Below are positions 1 through 11,402 of a DNA stretch of 64,000 nucleotides, one piece after another. Each line of letters begins with the position of its first letter. Position 1 is the first letter of the stretch. Source of the stretch: Persicaria tinctoria (Eukaryota > Streptophyta > Magnoliopsida > Caryophyllales > Polygonaceae); contig JBANSL010000002.1 of the NCBI GenBank assembly GCA_037127255.1, forward strand, positions 8,104,001 through 8,168,000, given 5' to 3'. The notes below the pieces were generated by a model that was not told the origin of the DNA, did not search any database, and was given only the letters and a program-made list of their open reading frames with translations. Made by a program: the position numbers and the translations under genes.

Positions 1-720
1 TGTCTCAACCCTCTCTTGCCTCTAAAAAATCCTTCCGGAGCGCCATTTATGAAGATGGAAAACGAAGTTGAAGTCACACATTCCATTACCAAAGCCACCA
101 ACTTTTCTGGAAATTTTAGCTGATGTAGTGTGAATCGAACAAATTTCCAGCCGATGAAATCATAAGCCTTCTGCAAATCAACTTTAATCGTGCATTGGGG
201 TGATACTCTCTTCATGTCGTAGCCTTTGACCACTTCAATAGCCACTGCATTGTTGTGAGCAAGTGATCTCCCGGGAACGAATGCGCCTTGGCAATCAGAG
301 ATCAAATAACGCAGCGAATTCTTGATTCTGGCAACCAGCATCTTGCTAACCATCTTCACTACTGTATTACAGCAGGAAATAGGGCGCAGATCTTTCACCA
401 ATGTTGGGTTGCTTACCTTCGGCAGTAAGGAGACAAAAGTAGCATTCGTTTGTTTCAGGATGTTTTCATTACGAAATATCTCCTTGATAGCAACACACAC
501 ATCTTTCCCCACAATGCTCCAGCTACTCTTAAAAAACTGGCTTCCGAACCCATCCCGGCCCGGGGACTTGTTTGCTCCAATCGCCCATACTGATTTCCTG
601 ATTTCTTCATTCGAGGGCATTCTGCACATATTCAGAGCATCCAATTCATTCACAACCGTTCCTTCTGGGATACTTGGCATATCTGCATCATAAGGTTCAG
701 TGGCAAGCAAATTTTGAAAC
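1..720 (-). mobile_element. LINE (L1-type non-LTR) reverse transcriptase fragment
   Basis: The minus strand reads open through the whole stretch and gives the middle of a plant L1-type reverse transcriptase. Visible family landmarks are a 'NKSPGRDGFGSQFFK' segment, 'LLPKVSNPTLVKDLRPISCCN', 'GAFVPGRSLAHN' and the motif-A stretch 'IKVDLQKAYD', which carries the catalytic aspartate. The N-terminal endonuclease domain is absent and the rest of the reverse transcriptase lies off the window edge, so this is a partial copy. It runs opposite to the RNase H fragment at 1776-2313, so the two are not simply one element cut by an insertion. No intact upstream start is visible. The family call is secure; whether the copy is intact beyond the edge cannot be seen. 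Confidence 0.9.
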
Positions 721-1775
721 ATAAAATATTTTATAGTTATGATATATAGTCACAATCCATCAATGTACAGATATTTTAGTAAAATAACGTAATTAATTAA
801 AGATATACTATCAAGTACATGTTTAATTAAAAAATATTAAAATATTTTTTTAAAATCGATCAGCTATCTAATTTTAAAAAAGCAAGTTACAAGGCTTTCA
901 TTTGAGTAAGGTCACGCGCGGCCTAAGCCCCTCGTGAAATGAGGAGTTATGATGTAGCCCTCTTTCAATACAAGGTTGTGCCCGTGGACAAAGGAGGATG
1001 GTTCGAGTGCCCTCACGTCCGTAGTTGAACGGTATTCATCGTTTCTAATTAAGCGTTATGTGGCTTTCATGCCCACAACCTACGGGCCTTCACAACAACA
1101 CCACATGGCAACCCATTCAGGACAACCTTCACAACAACACCAAGTGGCAGCCCAATCAGGACATCTGTCATCCAAGCGACTCCGTGTATCACCCTATAAA
1201 ATCAGCATCGGAGGCAGAGAGAATGGGGCTTTTTGGAGAGAAGACATTTTATCTAAGATCTATAACTATCAACCATTCACGTTTGGAAACTAGTCCTGGG
1301 ATTTACTTTCTAGCTGTACGTCACACGATCATCTCTGCTTAATTAGGTCTATGAGGTTAGAAGAGTGTGGGATAGGTAAAAGTCAAGGGGACGTCGGACA
1401 AGGGGTCATGAGTAGGATCTTTTCCCTCTTTTCACCAAGCCATTGTGAATCCTTGAAAGGAAGAGGAATGCGTCGCGCTGAATTTACCCTGATTCAGCGG
1501 CGCAAGTTAGGACAAGAGGGTGTATAATTCTCCTTGTGTCTCAGGTAAGCCCCGCCGACCAAATTTGTGCGGTCTAGACTGATCCGGGGCCCCCAAAATG
1601 GTGGGCCCTTATCTTTGGGAATTCGTCAATTTTAGTTATCAATTATCAAATATTAATTTTCTAAAAAATACATTATAATTTTTCATCCAACAGAGTTTAA
1701 AATAATAAATATAAGAGAATGCAGAAGAAAAGATTACAAGTAATGTTTTTAGAAGACAAGGAAACGCACAACCAA
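721..1775. other. Intergenic or transposon-derived sequence without a recognised gene
   Basis: I recognise no gene here. Between 1090 and 1175 there is an imperfect duplication of a unit containing 'ccttcacaacaacaccaca' and 'ggcaRcccaWtcaggaca', two copies about 39 bp apart. The stretch 900-1620 is more GC-rich than its surroundings and lies between two LINE fragments on opposite strands, so it is probably decayed transposon sequence. Short open frames at 976-1342 show no family resemblance. Confidence 0.4.
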
Positions 1776-2313
1776 ATGGATTAAGCCAAGGAATAATTGG
1801 TACAAATTGAATTTCGATGGTGCTCCTCCCTCTAACAAACTAGGCACTTATGGTTTTCTTATCCGAGATAGCTCGGGTTGTACTCTGTATGCAGAATCTG
1901 GATCATCCCCTCTTTCTTCCGTTATTGGATCCGAATGCTATGGTCTGTGGAAAGGTGTGCATAAAGCAATAGAACTCAAAATTTCGCGCATCTGCATTGA
2001 AGACGATAATCTCAGTATTATCAAATGTCTCAACACAGGCGTGTCTTGCTTTGGCGAGATAGCTAGAGATGCTCGTATTCGACTCTCCATGCACCCCAAG
2101 AATGTTTTCTGAATTTGAGATCTCTCATGTCTTTAGGGATAGCAATCGAGTTGCTTGCCGTCAATCTATCTCATGTTGGGATCGATTTCTTCGGCTTGAC
2201 CTACCCCTCTGATGCAGTTCTGTGCAACATCATTCGAAAGGATGCTCTTGCCTAGTTGATTTTGTCAATGGTCAAATTCTTTCTTGTTAAAAAAAACAAC
2301 CAAAAAAAAGTAA
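1776..2313 (+). mobile_element. LINE 3' end: RNase H-like domain and poly(A) tail
   Basis: The frame from 1776 reads 'WIKPRNNWYKLNFDGAP', the typical start of the RNase H-like (RVT_3) domain at the end of plant LINE polyproteins, and runs to a stop at 2112. A shift of frame at about 2110 continues as 'FEISHVFRDSNRVACRQS', the usual C-terminal 'HV.R..N..AD' motif with the Asp-Lys region altered. A-rich sequence at 2288-2313 looks like the remnant poly(A) tail. The frame break and the missing reverse transcriptase mark a dead, 5'-truncated copy. It sits tail to tail with the F-box gene. Confidence 0.8.
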
Positions 2314-2352
2314 AGTTTGTAGAATGTTCAATTAGGTAAATTAAGATTTAGC

Positions 2353-3519
2353 TTAATCACTATTTCTACACATAAGGGAGGAGCATTGTCTGCAGTCAAG
2401 TGGCTGCTTGGGCGAAGGACAGCTCTTGGCATTCATCAAAAACAATGTTTTCTCAAAGAGCTGGCTACAAATCGGCTGATTATCGAACATGGCGAGTCTT
2501 TCCGGGATAGAGTAGGAACACAGCTTATCGCGATGTTTGGGATCCAAAATATAGGAAGGCTGCCCAGAGATGGGATCTGAAAGCCTTACTACATTTAGCC
2601 AAGTGCGACGTTGTAATTGGTTGTCCTCCTCCATCACCCACAGCCCATACCACGGCGATATGCCCCATTCAAGAAGATCGTCATGGACGAGCAATGACAG
2701 CCTGCCACCGTGCTTGGACAGGGTAAAAAAAATGCTCCATCGTGGCCAGTTGTACTCGTCGGCTAATTTGGGCGGGAGCGCCATTGTTCTGAACTCCTCT
2801 CGCTCACAATCATACAACAGCAACATCGGCCTACCTTCAACGAGCCAATAAATGGTTCCGTTTACGAAACAGCCGTGGCCTTGAGGCCTATACAAGCAAC
2901 TAAGTGACTCGGTCCTCCAACGGTCTTGTTCAACTGTGAAGATCTTGTAAAGGAGGCCCTGATGCGGGACCACCACGACCTTCATCTCGTTCTTAGTGGC
3001 GTCGAAGCCAAGTCCGACTGAGCTAGGGTTTTGTATTCCGTCATACCGTAGATAGATATGCTTGCGGATCGTAGGGTTCCAAAGAACGATGTTGCGTCGC
3101 GATACAAGGCACAGAACACCATGGACGACTCCACAGATATGAAAACAAAGACATTCGAAATCACTGTCGTTTGGCCTGGTTGAGTACGGCAAGTTTCGAA
3201 ACTTAAGGCGTGGTGAGTCGTCGCCAGGCTGATAGACAACGCACTGCAGAAGTAGGAGACCGTCGAAGTCGTCGTAGTTTGGCATCAGGAGGTAGGATTT
3301 GTGACCGGCGGGCGTGGTGGAGGAGGTAAACTTGTGGTGGAAGCCGATGAAGAAGCTTGATGAGAGGAGAGAGTTCCACAGCTTGCAGACGCATCGAAAC
3401 CGGCATATGCTTTTCGGCGGTAATCTCTTCCAGATCTCAACCAACAGATCGGAGGAGGAGATTGAGGCCATTGAGTTGATATTAAGAATCAGACCGGCTG
3501 AATTTGATCTCAATTTCAA
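2353..3519 (-). CDS. F-box protein with F-box-associated domain
   Basis: Single-exon frame of 388 codons. An F-box is visible at about residues 24-60 ('DLLVEIWKRLPPKSICRFRC', then 'VCKLWNSLL'), followed by an F-box-associated (FBA) region with 'GLGFDATKNEMKVVVV' near residue 170. Plant F-box/FBA proteins are the substrate-choosing subunits of SCF ubiquitin ligases and bind SKP1 through the F-box; the substrate cannot be told from sequence. Two starts are possible: the first Met, or Met17 ('MASISSSDLL', coding from 3471), which places the F-box closer to the N terminus as is usual in the family. The C-terminal tail after about residue 360 is Cys- and Ser-rich and not a known motif. No frame breaks are seen. 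F-box families turn over quickly, so this may be a lineage-specific copy. Confidence 0.88.
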   Translation of the reverse strand: MKLRSNSAGLILNINSMASISSSDLLVEIWKRLPPKSICRFRCVCKLWNSLLSSSFFIGFHHKFTSSTTPAGHKSYLLMPNYDDFDGLLLLQCVVYQPGDDSPRLKFRNLPYSTRPNDSDFECLCFHICGVVHGVLCLVSRRNIVLWNPTIRKHIYLRYDGIQNPSSVGLGFDATKNEMKVVVVPHQGLLYKIFTVEQDRWRTESLSCLYRPQGHGCFVNGTIYWLVEGRPMLLLYDCEREEFRTMALPPKLADEYNWPRWSIFFTLSKHGGRLSLLVHDDLLEWGISPWYGLWVMEEDNQLQRRTWLNVVRLSDPISGQPSYILDPKHRDKLCSYSIPERLAMFDNQPICSQLFEKTLFLMNAKSCPSPKQPLDCRQCSSLMCRNSD

Positions 3520-4835
3520 GACTTTGAGCGATTTGTGTGGAAGATAGGACTCGATCTCCGAAATCGATTATAATTATGACGATCAAGTATCATTCACCGA
3601 CTACGAAAGGAGAACGGAGGCGGGAAGAAAACTCAAGATAGGGGACTCGATCGAAATTGAATAGGAGAGTATTAAACAAATATTTTAATTATCTTTATGG
3701 TGCTTCAAATCTTTTTAATTGATTCAAGATTGGGAATTATAAAATCTATTGATAAGACGTTAAAAATTCTATTAATAATATTAGTGACGTGTTGTGGTTG
3801 ATTCTATAAAAAAAAATTATTAAAATAATATGTTATTAAAAAAATCCACAAATTTATCTATATGTATTTTAATTAATTGATAAAAATATAAATCAAAACT
3901 ATTTCATAGTCATACTTATTAAAAATATTACTATAGATAAATATGAATTATTTTTTGTTGAAAAGAATTATTTATATCAAAATTAAGTTGTTAATAATTG
4001 TTATTTTATTTATATCTATATTATTTTTTGAGACCAAAATAAATTATTAAGATATTGCATAGCCATGATATGTAGCCAAAATCCATCGGTACATAGATAT
4101 TTTAGTAAACTAACATAATAAAGATATACTACATATTTAATAAAAAAATATTAAAATATTTTTAAAAATCAGTTATCTATTAAATTTCATGAGATTTAAT
4201 TAACAATAGATTATTAAAAAAACTTTTTACCTTATAAATGTGAATTTTATTTATATTTTGAGATAATCTAAATAAAAGATATTTATATTATATTTAATAT
4301 GTCAAAATAATTTTATTTATATCTATATTAGTTTTTTATGAAAAATTGTTTATATTTAGATTATCATTTTTATTTATTGGAATTTATGTGGATTAATTAA
4401 TTATAATACTGTATTAACGTATTACCCATGTATGGAAGGGAACTTAACCTTGTTTAGATTTTAGAATGATTGCTAGTTGCTAATTTGGTTTCATTCTTGA
4501 TGATACATCTATAGAATTGAGTTTTGGTCGACCTATGTATAGCTGTTTTGGTTTCATTCATCTTGGTAAAATATTGGATTCCTTTTGGTAATTAGTGTAG
4601 ATTTGATAAAATATTGGATTCCTTTTGGTAATTAGTTTAGATTTTAGACGTACTGACTGGCAGTTGCTAATTTTAAACATTTGAAAGACCTGAATTCCCC
4701 AAAACTCCTGTAGTCCTATCACCCTATCATTGAATTTGTAAATAAAGAACGACCATATCCGGATTCCATATATGACCCTATCCATACAAAAATAGACTCC
4801 ATCCAATGGACGCTGCATTTTTTTTACCTTTTTGT
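3520..4835. other. AT-rich intergenic region with a 40-bp tandem duplication
   Basis: No gene is recognised. The region is very AT-rich. A 40-bp unit beginning 'taaaatattggattcctttt' is present twice in tandem at 4567-4606 and 4607-4646. The first 150 bp upstream of the F-box start (3520-3670) should hold its promoter, but no clear TATA box stands out. Confidence 0.5.
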
Positions 4836-4992
4836 TATTTGCACGGCAATTTCTCGCCAGGCGCACGGTGCCGGTGCCGGCTTCTCAAACCGGCAGTCAA
4901 TCATGCCCTTGTCGGACTCCCAAACCGGCATAATATATGCCCTTGCCGGACTCCCAAACCGGCATCTAATGCCTGAGGTAAGTTCGATAGCC

Positions 4993-5000
4993 TATATAAA
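4993..5000 (+). promoter_or_regulatory. TATA box inside the Pack-type element
   Basis: 'tatataaa' lies 66 bp before the ATG at 5066, a normal spacing for a plant core promoter. The match is short and could be chance in AT-rich DNA, but the order TATA, ATG, open frame, splice donor supports it. Confidence 0.45.
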
Positions 5001-5065
5001 GAAGCGATGCCCTGGTTCAACTACAATGTGTTCGATTCGAAATCCATATTCTAACATCGGAGGAA

Positions 5066-5155
5066 ATGTCGTTACCGGAAGAAGATGGCGGAGGCGGATT
5101 ACCGTTCGACATTTTTGCCTATAGCGATCCGGAGGAGCTCGTGGAGAATCTCGGG
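5066..5155 (+). pseudogene. First-exon-like fragment inside the Pack-type element
   Basis: From the ATG at 5066, 30 codons are open (starts 'MSLPEEDGGGGLPFDIFAYS', acidic and Gly-rich) and end exactly at 'ctcggg|gtaag', a strong plant splice donor at 5156. I do not recognise the protein. The downstream sequence to 5440 has no matching acceptor plus exon that I can see, so this looks like the 5' end of a host gene captured by the element, or the first exon of a shortened transposon gene. Transcription could run from the internal TATA box. Confidence 0.4.
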
Positions 5156-5710
5156 GTAAGTTAATATTGTTACAGCGGATCGTTTATATATAGCGGAACC
5201 TTTATATAATTATGTTTGAGTAGAATCATATTATAGCGGAATGTTTAAATAGATGATATGTAGTTTGAATGGATATGTAGTTTGAATCGAAAAATTATAT
5301 AATTGAATGGATATGTAGTTTGAATCGAAACATTATAAATAATATAGTTTTGTAAATAGCAGGACCGTATCTATATCATCTTGTTCCATCTTCTCTCTCC
5401 CACGCCTGCCGAATTGGGAGTCCGGGTCCGGCATCCACGTCTGCCGGTTTGAGAAGCCGGCACCGGCACCGTGCGTCTGGCGATAAGATCGCCGTGCAAA
5501 TAGCAGGACCGTCTTGCCATCAAGATAAACGCACTCACAAGATCAAGATTTTAAACCTATTAAATCTATTTTTTTTAATTTAATTTGTTTTTTCACGCCC
5601 CAAGTTCAATTATAGTCTTATTTTTAATCTAGTTGACGCTTGAACAACGGTTCTAACATCTCATTCTCTTTTAGCTAACACATGATCAAGAGTCAGGTCA
5701 TTTGACTTTA

Positions 5711-5991
5711 CCGCTCTAATACCATACTGAAATCCGTTAGGATTTGTGACCGAGGATCATACGCACGTGACGCTTGTGCATTAATAGCCTAACATATAAG
5801 TCGAGTGGGGATACACGTGACGCTTGTGCGCTAATAACCTAGCATATAAGTCGAGTGGGGTTCCATAGCACATAAGCCGAGTGAGATTTCATCCTAAAAC
5901 CAATTGACAATAGGAGAAGTATCACACTAGCTTATATACTAAGACTTGTTCGTTCGTGTGACTCTATTTGGTCTCTTCACATATCTCAACA
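5711..5991 (-). mobile_element. LTR (TRIM-like) with tRNA-Met-type primer binding site
   Basis: On the minus strand an LTR of about 264 bp runs from 5991 ('TGTTGAGATATG') to 5728 ('GATTTCA'), thus with TG...CA ends, followed after 3 bp by 'TGGTATTAGAGC' (5724-5713), close to the usual primer binding site for initiator tRNA-Met. Within the LTR a unit with 'acgtgacgcttgtgc' and 'atataagtcgagtggg' is present twice (about 5764-5809 and 5811-5858). No second LTR is seen nearby and no gag or pol is recognised, so it is a truncated small retrotransposon. A relative lies at 43313-43887. Confidence 0.6.
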
Positions 5992-6477
5992 TGGTAAATT
6001 TAGTAGTGCCCTTCGGAGATTGAGATGGTGGTTTCAGATGCCCTTTATTTCTATCGTGCTTTTGAGAGTGTTGTCTTCTCGCACACATTCAGATAGGGTA
6101 ACCAGGTTGTGGATATGTTGGTGCATATCGGTCTCTTTTATTGCTGAGCGAGTTCCTGTCGAGATTGTTGACGTCATCCCCAAAGATGCACTTGAACAAT
6201 GGACCAATCGCAGTTGACCATCCCAAAATCATCACCATGTATAAAAATATATAAAATAAAAATTAGGTGCTTAAAAATTTGGAATATTTTTTAACTAAGA
6301 CTTTATTTTTTATTTGGGTCATTTGAAGGAAAGTGCCATTAGTTTCACGTGAAGATCAATTAATAGAAAACTTAGTTCGGATCACATGTAATCAATCACC
6401 AATAAAATAATAACACGCAATTAAGCTGAGGTTGAGTGAGACATTAAACAAATTGTGGGGAGTCTCACAAATTAATA
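5992..6477. other. Intergenic, open frame of unknown nature
   Basis: An open frame at 6020-6217 ends '...VDVIPKDALEQWTNRS' but has no recognisable family, start context or neighbours supporting a gene. It abuts the LTR on its outer side. Nothing else is seen. Confidence 0.3.
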
Positions 6478-6713
6478 CTCCTTCCGTTCGGCAAAACTTG
6501 TCGTTTACTATTCATGCACGCTTTTTTAGAACGATAAAAACTATATAAAATATTCATTTTTTTATAATTTTTTTTAACAATTTTGTACTTATTAATAATA
6601 ACTACGAAGTTGTTACAAAAATTATTAAAAAAACTAGATATTTTATATAGTTTTTAGCTTCTAAAAAAGCGTGCATGAATAATAAAATGTCAAGTTTTTT
6701 CGATAGGAGGGAG
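6478..6713. mobile_element. Stowaway-type MITE
   Basis: A 236-bp element with inverted ends 'ctccttccgttcggcaaaac' and its complement at 6694-6713, flanked by TA on both sides (6476-6477 and 6714-6715). The arms can pair over most of their length ('gcacgctttttta' against 'taaaaaagcgtgc'). TA duplication and 'CTCCCTCCG' ends are those of Tc1/mariner-derived Stowaway MITEs. It lies about 0.9 kb upstream of the TMEM53-like gene. Confidence 0.85.
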
Positions 6714-7612
6714 TACTAACATGGAATTGACCAATTTTGGATGATATGGCAACCTCACCACGAAGCATGACCTCCCAGGACCCACCACTTTATTATTTCT
6801 AACTCAAACGATCCAAACTTGTTTTTGTTTCCATTGTAAGACAAAATCATCTAACCTTAATAATTGAATCAATTATTTATAAAACAGATCATATACTTTC
6901 ATTATATAAGTAGCCCCCCCTATAGAATAGAAAAATCACATGATCACTTATCAACTTTAGAGTTGTTTCAAATAATTATTGCCTTTTTTTTATATATAAA
7001 AGCCCTTATATTTCAATCCCTATTTTTTTAGAGACATTTTTTTAACAAGTTTATAGTTTTTATTTTGTTCTAATTTTTACCTATAGGTGTATTATTACTT
7101 GGATTTTTAGGATTTATAATAAAATAAAGTAAGAAATGGAATTATTTTGTTGTTTTGCAATTTACATTTCATTGTTAATAACTCAAAATTTCCCAAATAG
7201 AACAATTTAGGTGCTGTTGTGATAAAACCAAGAAATCAAGGTCTAAGAATGTAATTATCCAAATAAGAGAGTCGCGGTGGCACTTTGGTAAATAATCCTA
7301 AATGTGAAGGGCAAATTATGAATAACACGGCGGACGAGGAAATTTCTTCACTGGTTAATAATGGCTGTCGAAACTCCAAAGGATGATCTGGAATAACAAA
7401 GCTGCGGCTTTATATTAAAGAGAGTATATCCGCTCCTCCCTCCAAATTCCGCCATTAATTCGGGAGAGAGAGAGAGTCCATACCGTCTTTCTTACTCTGA
7501 ATTTCAGACCGTCAAACCCTAATTTCCTGCTTCGTTCGGGGTTTCCAAGTCGTGAATCGGAGAAATTGATCGGAGAAAAGTTGTGCAGAAAAGTTGAATT
7601 GGATACGGAAAG
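6714..7612. other. Upstream region and 5' leader of the TMEM53-like gene
   Basis: AT-rich up to about 7390. 'ctttatattaaa' at 7408-7419 could serve as TATA box, about 200 bp before the ATG at 7613. The segment 7430-7612 has the pyrimidine- and purine-rich look of a plant 5' leader ('gggagagagagagag' near 7460). No other gene is seen. Confidence 0.4.
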
Positions 7613-10600
7613 ATGTGGGGAGTTGGTGGGAGATACTATTGGGGGAGGAGACAAAGGGGGAGCCATGGGTTCGTAGTTGTGTTCGCCTGGATGTCGAGCG
7701 AAGAGAAGCATCTGAAGCATTACGTAGATCTCTACGCCTCTCTCGGATGGGATTCGCTCGTCTGTCACTCTCAATTCCTCAATTCGTAAGTCCCCCTTTT
7801 CACTTCAATTTCGCAATCAGGTTTAAGAAGTGTATAACGATATGGATTTTGTATAATTTTGGGTTTGGATTCTCTGCTGCCTTATTTTAGTTTATTGATT
7901 TGACTTGATGGTGAAGAGATTTGATTTTAACCTTTAGATCGAAGCTCTATCTACAATTAGTGTTGTACAAAATTGGGATGTTCATTGAGCAGCTGGTGAA
8001 AGAAGATTCATTAATAGGCAAGCAAACTCATGCAATGGTCAAACTGTTCATTAATCCCTTTACCCCTTTAAGTTTGGGGTGATAGTCCTTTTGCTGTTTC
8101 ACACAACTGTGTGATATTATGAAAATGACACGGGTGTTGCCATTAATAAATAATAACTCGTTATTGGATTTCACTTAGTTAACATTGGCATTGCTCTTGC
8201 CATTAATAGTTATTTTATTAAGAACTACCACCCATGAAGTTGGTGTATTTTTCCTGCTTCTAAATAGAGCTAAGGTGCTAGAAAGCGACCGGCTACCGCC
8301 TCCCAACGCTGGTAATTATTACTGTATTGATTTAAGCATTTTCCCCACATATGTTAGTATAGTTCCAGTAAATGTGTTTCACATGGTGTTCCCCACCTTT
8401 GTATGTATTTTGCTGTGTATTGAACATTAATGCGGAAAGAAGTGACCCTAACTATTCTGGGCCCGCATAGTTGCATGATTTTTCTAGTTGAAGGTTGGGA
8501 AATGAAGGTACCAATGCCCCTTTCACAATTCCTGCCTTGGTCATGACTCATGAGTGTGAGCCCACTGCCACGATATTGTGGTGATATGTGGGGAAACATC
8601 AAAGAGGATACTCCCTATACTAGATCATTGCCCATTGCCCACAACCACTTTTGTAAAGGCATTGATTAAACACGAGGCACCCTTGTAGATGCCCAAGGTC
8701 CACAACTAGTTTTGTAATTGCATTGATTAAATTCGAAGCAGATTTGTGTCTTTCCAGGGCAACTTGTATATCTGCCTATTTTTGCACCATAAAATTTAAC
8801 TTAGGATTCAGGCTGGTTCTGCTCTTACATTTGAGTAAGAAATTTGAAATCAGGTAGCAGACCCATGCATCTTGCACCTATTAGGCTATTATTAGTTTGA
8901 TAGAATTTTGTGGTTGAGAAGGTCAATTGGTTTATAAATTTATGATTACTGCATGATTTGTTGCAATATTATGTATTGACTGACGGACCATGGGGATATT
9001 ATCTAAGATGAAGAATTCAAGACTTACAGCTGCCAGAACTAATTTTTATGTCAGACGTATTTTTCTCATTAATACCAGATTCGTAGATTTTGTTTAGGAG
9101 TGAAAGAGTTCAAGTTGTTCTGTAAATTTATTTTGTGTCAGGTAATTTATCAACTTTAAAAGTTTTATATCTTAAAAACTTAATTCCATGCTCCCGCAGA
9201 TTCTTCCCTGATAAGGCCATGATGTTAGCCTGGAATGTTCTCAGCGAACTAGTAGAGGTCAGTACTGATTACTGCAGTTGGCTATGTATTTCTCAAATGC
9301 TGGTTCATGTCAGTTCTTTTATGTCACGGTCAAAAGACTGAAAACTCAAAATGAGTAACTTCTTCTCAACAGTTAGTAAACTTGTGGTTCTTTTCATGTT
9401 GAGTGTACAGGAGATAAGGATTAAACCACGCCCTATTGTTTTTGCGGCCTTTTCTGGTGGTCCAAAGGCCTGCTTGTACAAGGCTCTTCAGGTGTGTTCT
9501 TCAGTCTCAATTTTTTCTGTACCTGTGGGTTTTTGTTTTCCTTTTTTGTTGTTGCGTTTTGGGTACAGATTTTTTCAAATCCTTACTTGAACAATGTATG
9601 ACGTTTCATGTTTGCCAGCTTCGTTAATAAATTATTTCCTTTTGTTATGCTACAGATCATCGAGGGAAATTGTGATTTACAATATGATGTGGTATGCTTC
9701 CGCTACATTATTCTATGTCTTGTACACTCTACTTTAAAGTTCTTTGAATGTTTACATTGTTTTGTCTTGTAACTTTACAATATCTACTTTTCTTTTATGC
9801 TGAAGGGTTATTATCGCAGCATTAAAGACTGCGTTGCTGGCCACATTTACGATTCCAGTCCTGTAGATTTTGTTAGTGATATAGGAGTACGGTTTCTCAA
9901 TATGCGCCGTCCGCCAAGGTTTGCCACATGGATAGCAAATGGCATTGCTTCTGGACTAGATACTCTCTTCCTCAACAGGTTTGAATCACAGCGTGCTGAG
10001 TACTGGCAGACTCTCTTCTCTTCCGTAGTATGTATCATCAAGAATTTTGTCGCTCTTCGTTATTCATTCTTCCTATGCTTTTCTCCCTTTCCCTCTTTCC
10101 CTTAGTTATGTATCTACTTTCATCTTGTAGAGCATGAAGGCTCCATATCTTCTTTTATGTTCTGAAGATGATGATCTTGCTCCCGTCCAGACAATATGCA
10201 ATTTTGCACAACAGATGCAGGAACTTGGTGCGGATGTTACATTGGTGAAGTGGGCTAGCTCACCTCATATAGGTTTTTGCTCCTGACTCTTCAATCTCTT
10301 GACTCACGCCAATTATCTATTAATAATGTAATATAATGCTAGTGGCCATGTGACCGTAGCACTGCCATAGCAAACAACTGTCCAGTTTTGTCCCCGCTAA
10401 ACAGTAGCTAGGTGTTCGTGAAATTGTTGTATGCTGCTGCCTTTTCTCTTCTTTTTGTTGTTTCTCTGATACGTCTTATATTTGGCATGGGGTTGGATTG
10501 AGTGGAGGCAGGAAACTTCCCCCACTAGTGTCGGGTATAAAAATGTTTTTAGTGAAGATATGCATCTCATGATTCGGCTGGTGTTGTTGGGCTTTTTAAA

Positions 10601-11402
10601 CTGTTTGAACTTGACCATGGTAGCATACTACTTATACGAGGGGTTTGCAAAACTAACCCATTAGTAAGGATGATGTGCGGATTAGTTAAGGCTAACCTGC
10701 TCGTATGAGTAATTTTTGCAAATATCCCCTAGGGTTACTTTCTCCAATGGTCATACTCTGTATTAATGGCATGAAAATAATTTTGGATCTAAGATAAAGC
10801 TTTCCTCTATGCAAGTTACATCCAACTATTTGACATGTCCACTGATGATCTCTTAGCCGGAAGCTTCTTCGCTTATTAAACTTTTGAATTTTGTTTTTTA
10901 TGCAGCTCACTATAAACACCATCCAGATGATTACAAAGCGGCTGTGACCCAGTTGCTTCAGAAGGCATCGGCAGTTTACTCGCAGAGGGTTCAGCAGCAG
11001 GTTGGACCGAAATTGAGCTCTGAGGGATCTCATGGCAGTATTCCCGGAGCATTTGGATATCTAAGACAGGTAGCCGTTAGCCCCACCGAGGTGTTCAGGA
11101 GAGCCTCAGACGAACTAGCAGACCACTTTATAACACCGAGCTCATCACATGAAAGCCGAGGAGCAAGCTCTCCTTCCTATGATGAATCCAGGGGGAGTAC
11201 AGTCCACCTACCCAGCAGCCCACCTAGTATAAACCCACATGGTGTACTTGGTCAGATCCTCTTCGACATCTGTGTGCCCAAGAACGTCGAGGATTGGGAT
11301 ATAAAGCCTGCAAGCTCATTGCATTCTCCCCCATGGCTCCATTCCTCAAGGAGGCCTTCCCAGCTAAACCCTATCAAACGCTTTAGGCGTTCAAGGCTAT
11401 GA
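7613..11402 (+). CDS. TMEM53/DUF829 family alpha/beta-hydrolase-like protein
   Basis: Seven exons: 7613-7785, 9200-9257, 9411-9491, 9656-9691, 9806-10027, 10131-10272, 10906-11402; phases join to 402 residues. The protein begins 'MWGVGGRYYWGRR' and has 'VVVFAWMSSEEKHLKHYVDL', the signature of the DUF829/TMEM53 family, then 'FAAFSGGPKACLYKAL', which sits where the nucleophile elbow of an alpha/beta hydrolase would be, 'SEDDDLAPVQTI' and 'HYKHHPDDYKAAV' late in the fold, and a conserved plant tail 'HGVLGQILFDICVPKNVEDW' ending in basic residues. Length and order match the plant family. The biochemical role in plants is not established; the animal TMEM53 is a nuclear-envelope membrane protein. 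All introns start GT and end AG. A polyadenylation-like 'aataag' lies near 11680. Confidence 0.9.

Larger units (their letters stand above)
4836..5502. mobile_element. Pack-type non-autonomous element with long terminal inverted repeats
   Basis: The left end (4836-4896, starting 'tatttgcacggc') and right end (5441-5502, ending 'gccgtgcaaata') are imperfect inverted repeats of about 61 bp sharing the core 'ggtgccggtgccggcttctc'. Just inside the left end, 'ccggactcccaaaccggcat' recurs in tandem, and an inverted relative lies at 5405-5440. Long inverted repeats and GC-rich sub-terminal repeats are typical of Mutator-like (MULE) or Pack-MULE elements. I could not find a convincing 9-bp target duplication, so the superfamily is inferred. 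Inside lies a module with TATA box, ATG and splice donor (see 5066-5155), plus three copies of 'ggatatgtagtttgaat'-like units at 5252-5330. Confidence 0.65.

Noticed and set aside
322..693. Long plus-strand open frame at the left edge
   Set aside because: It is antisense to the LINE reverse transcriptase, which has clear family motifs on the minus strand.
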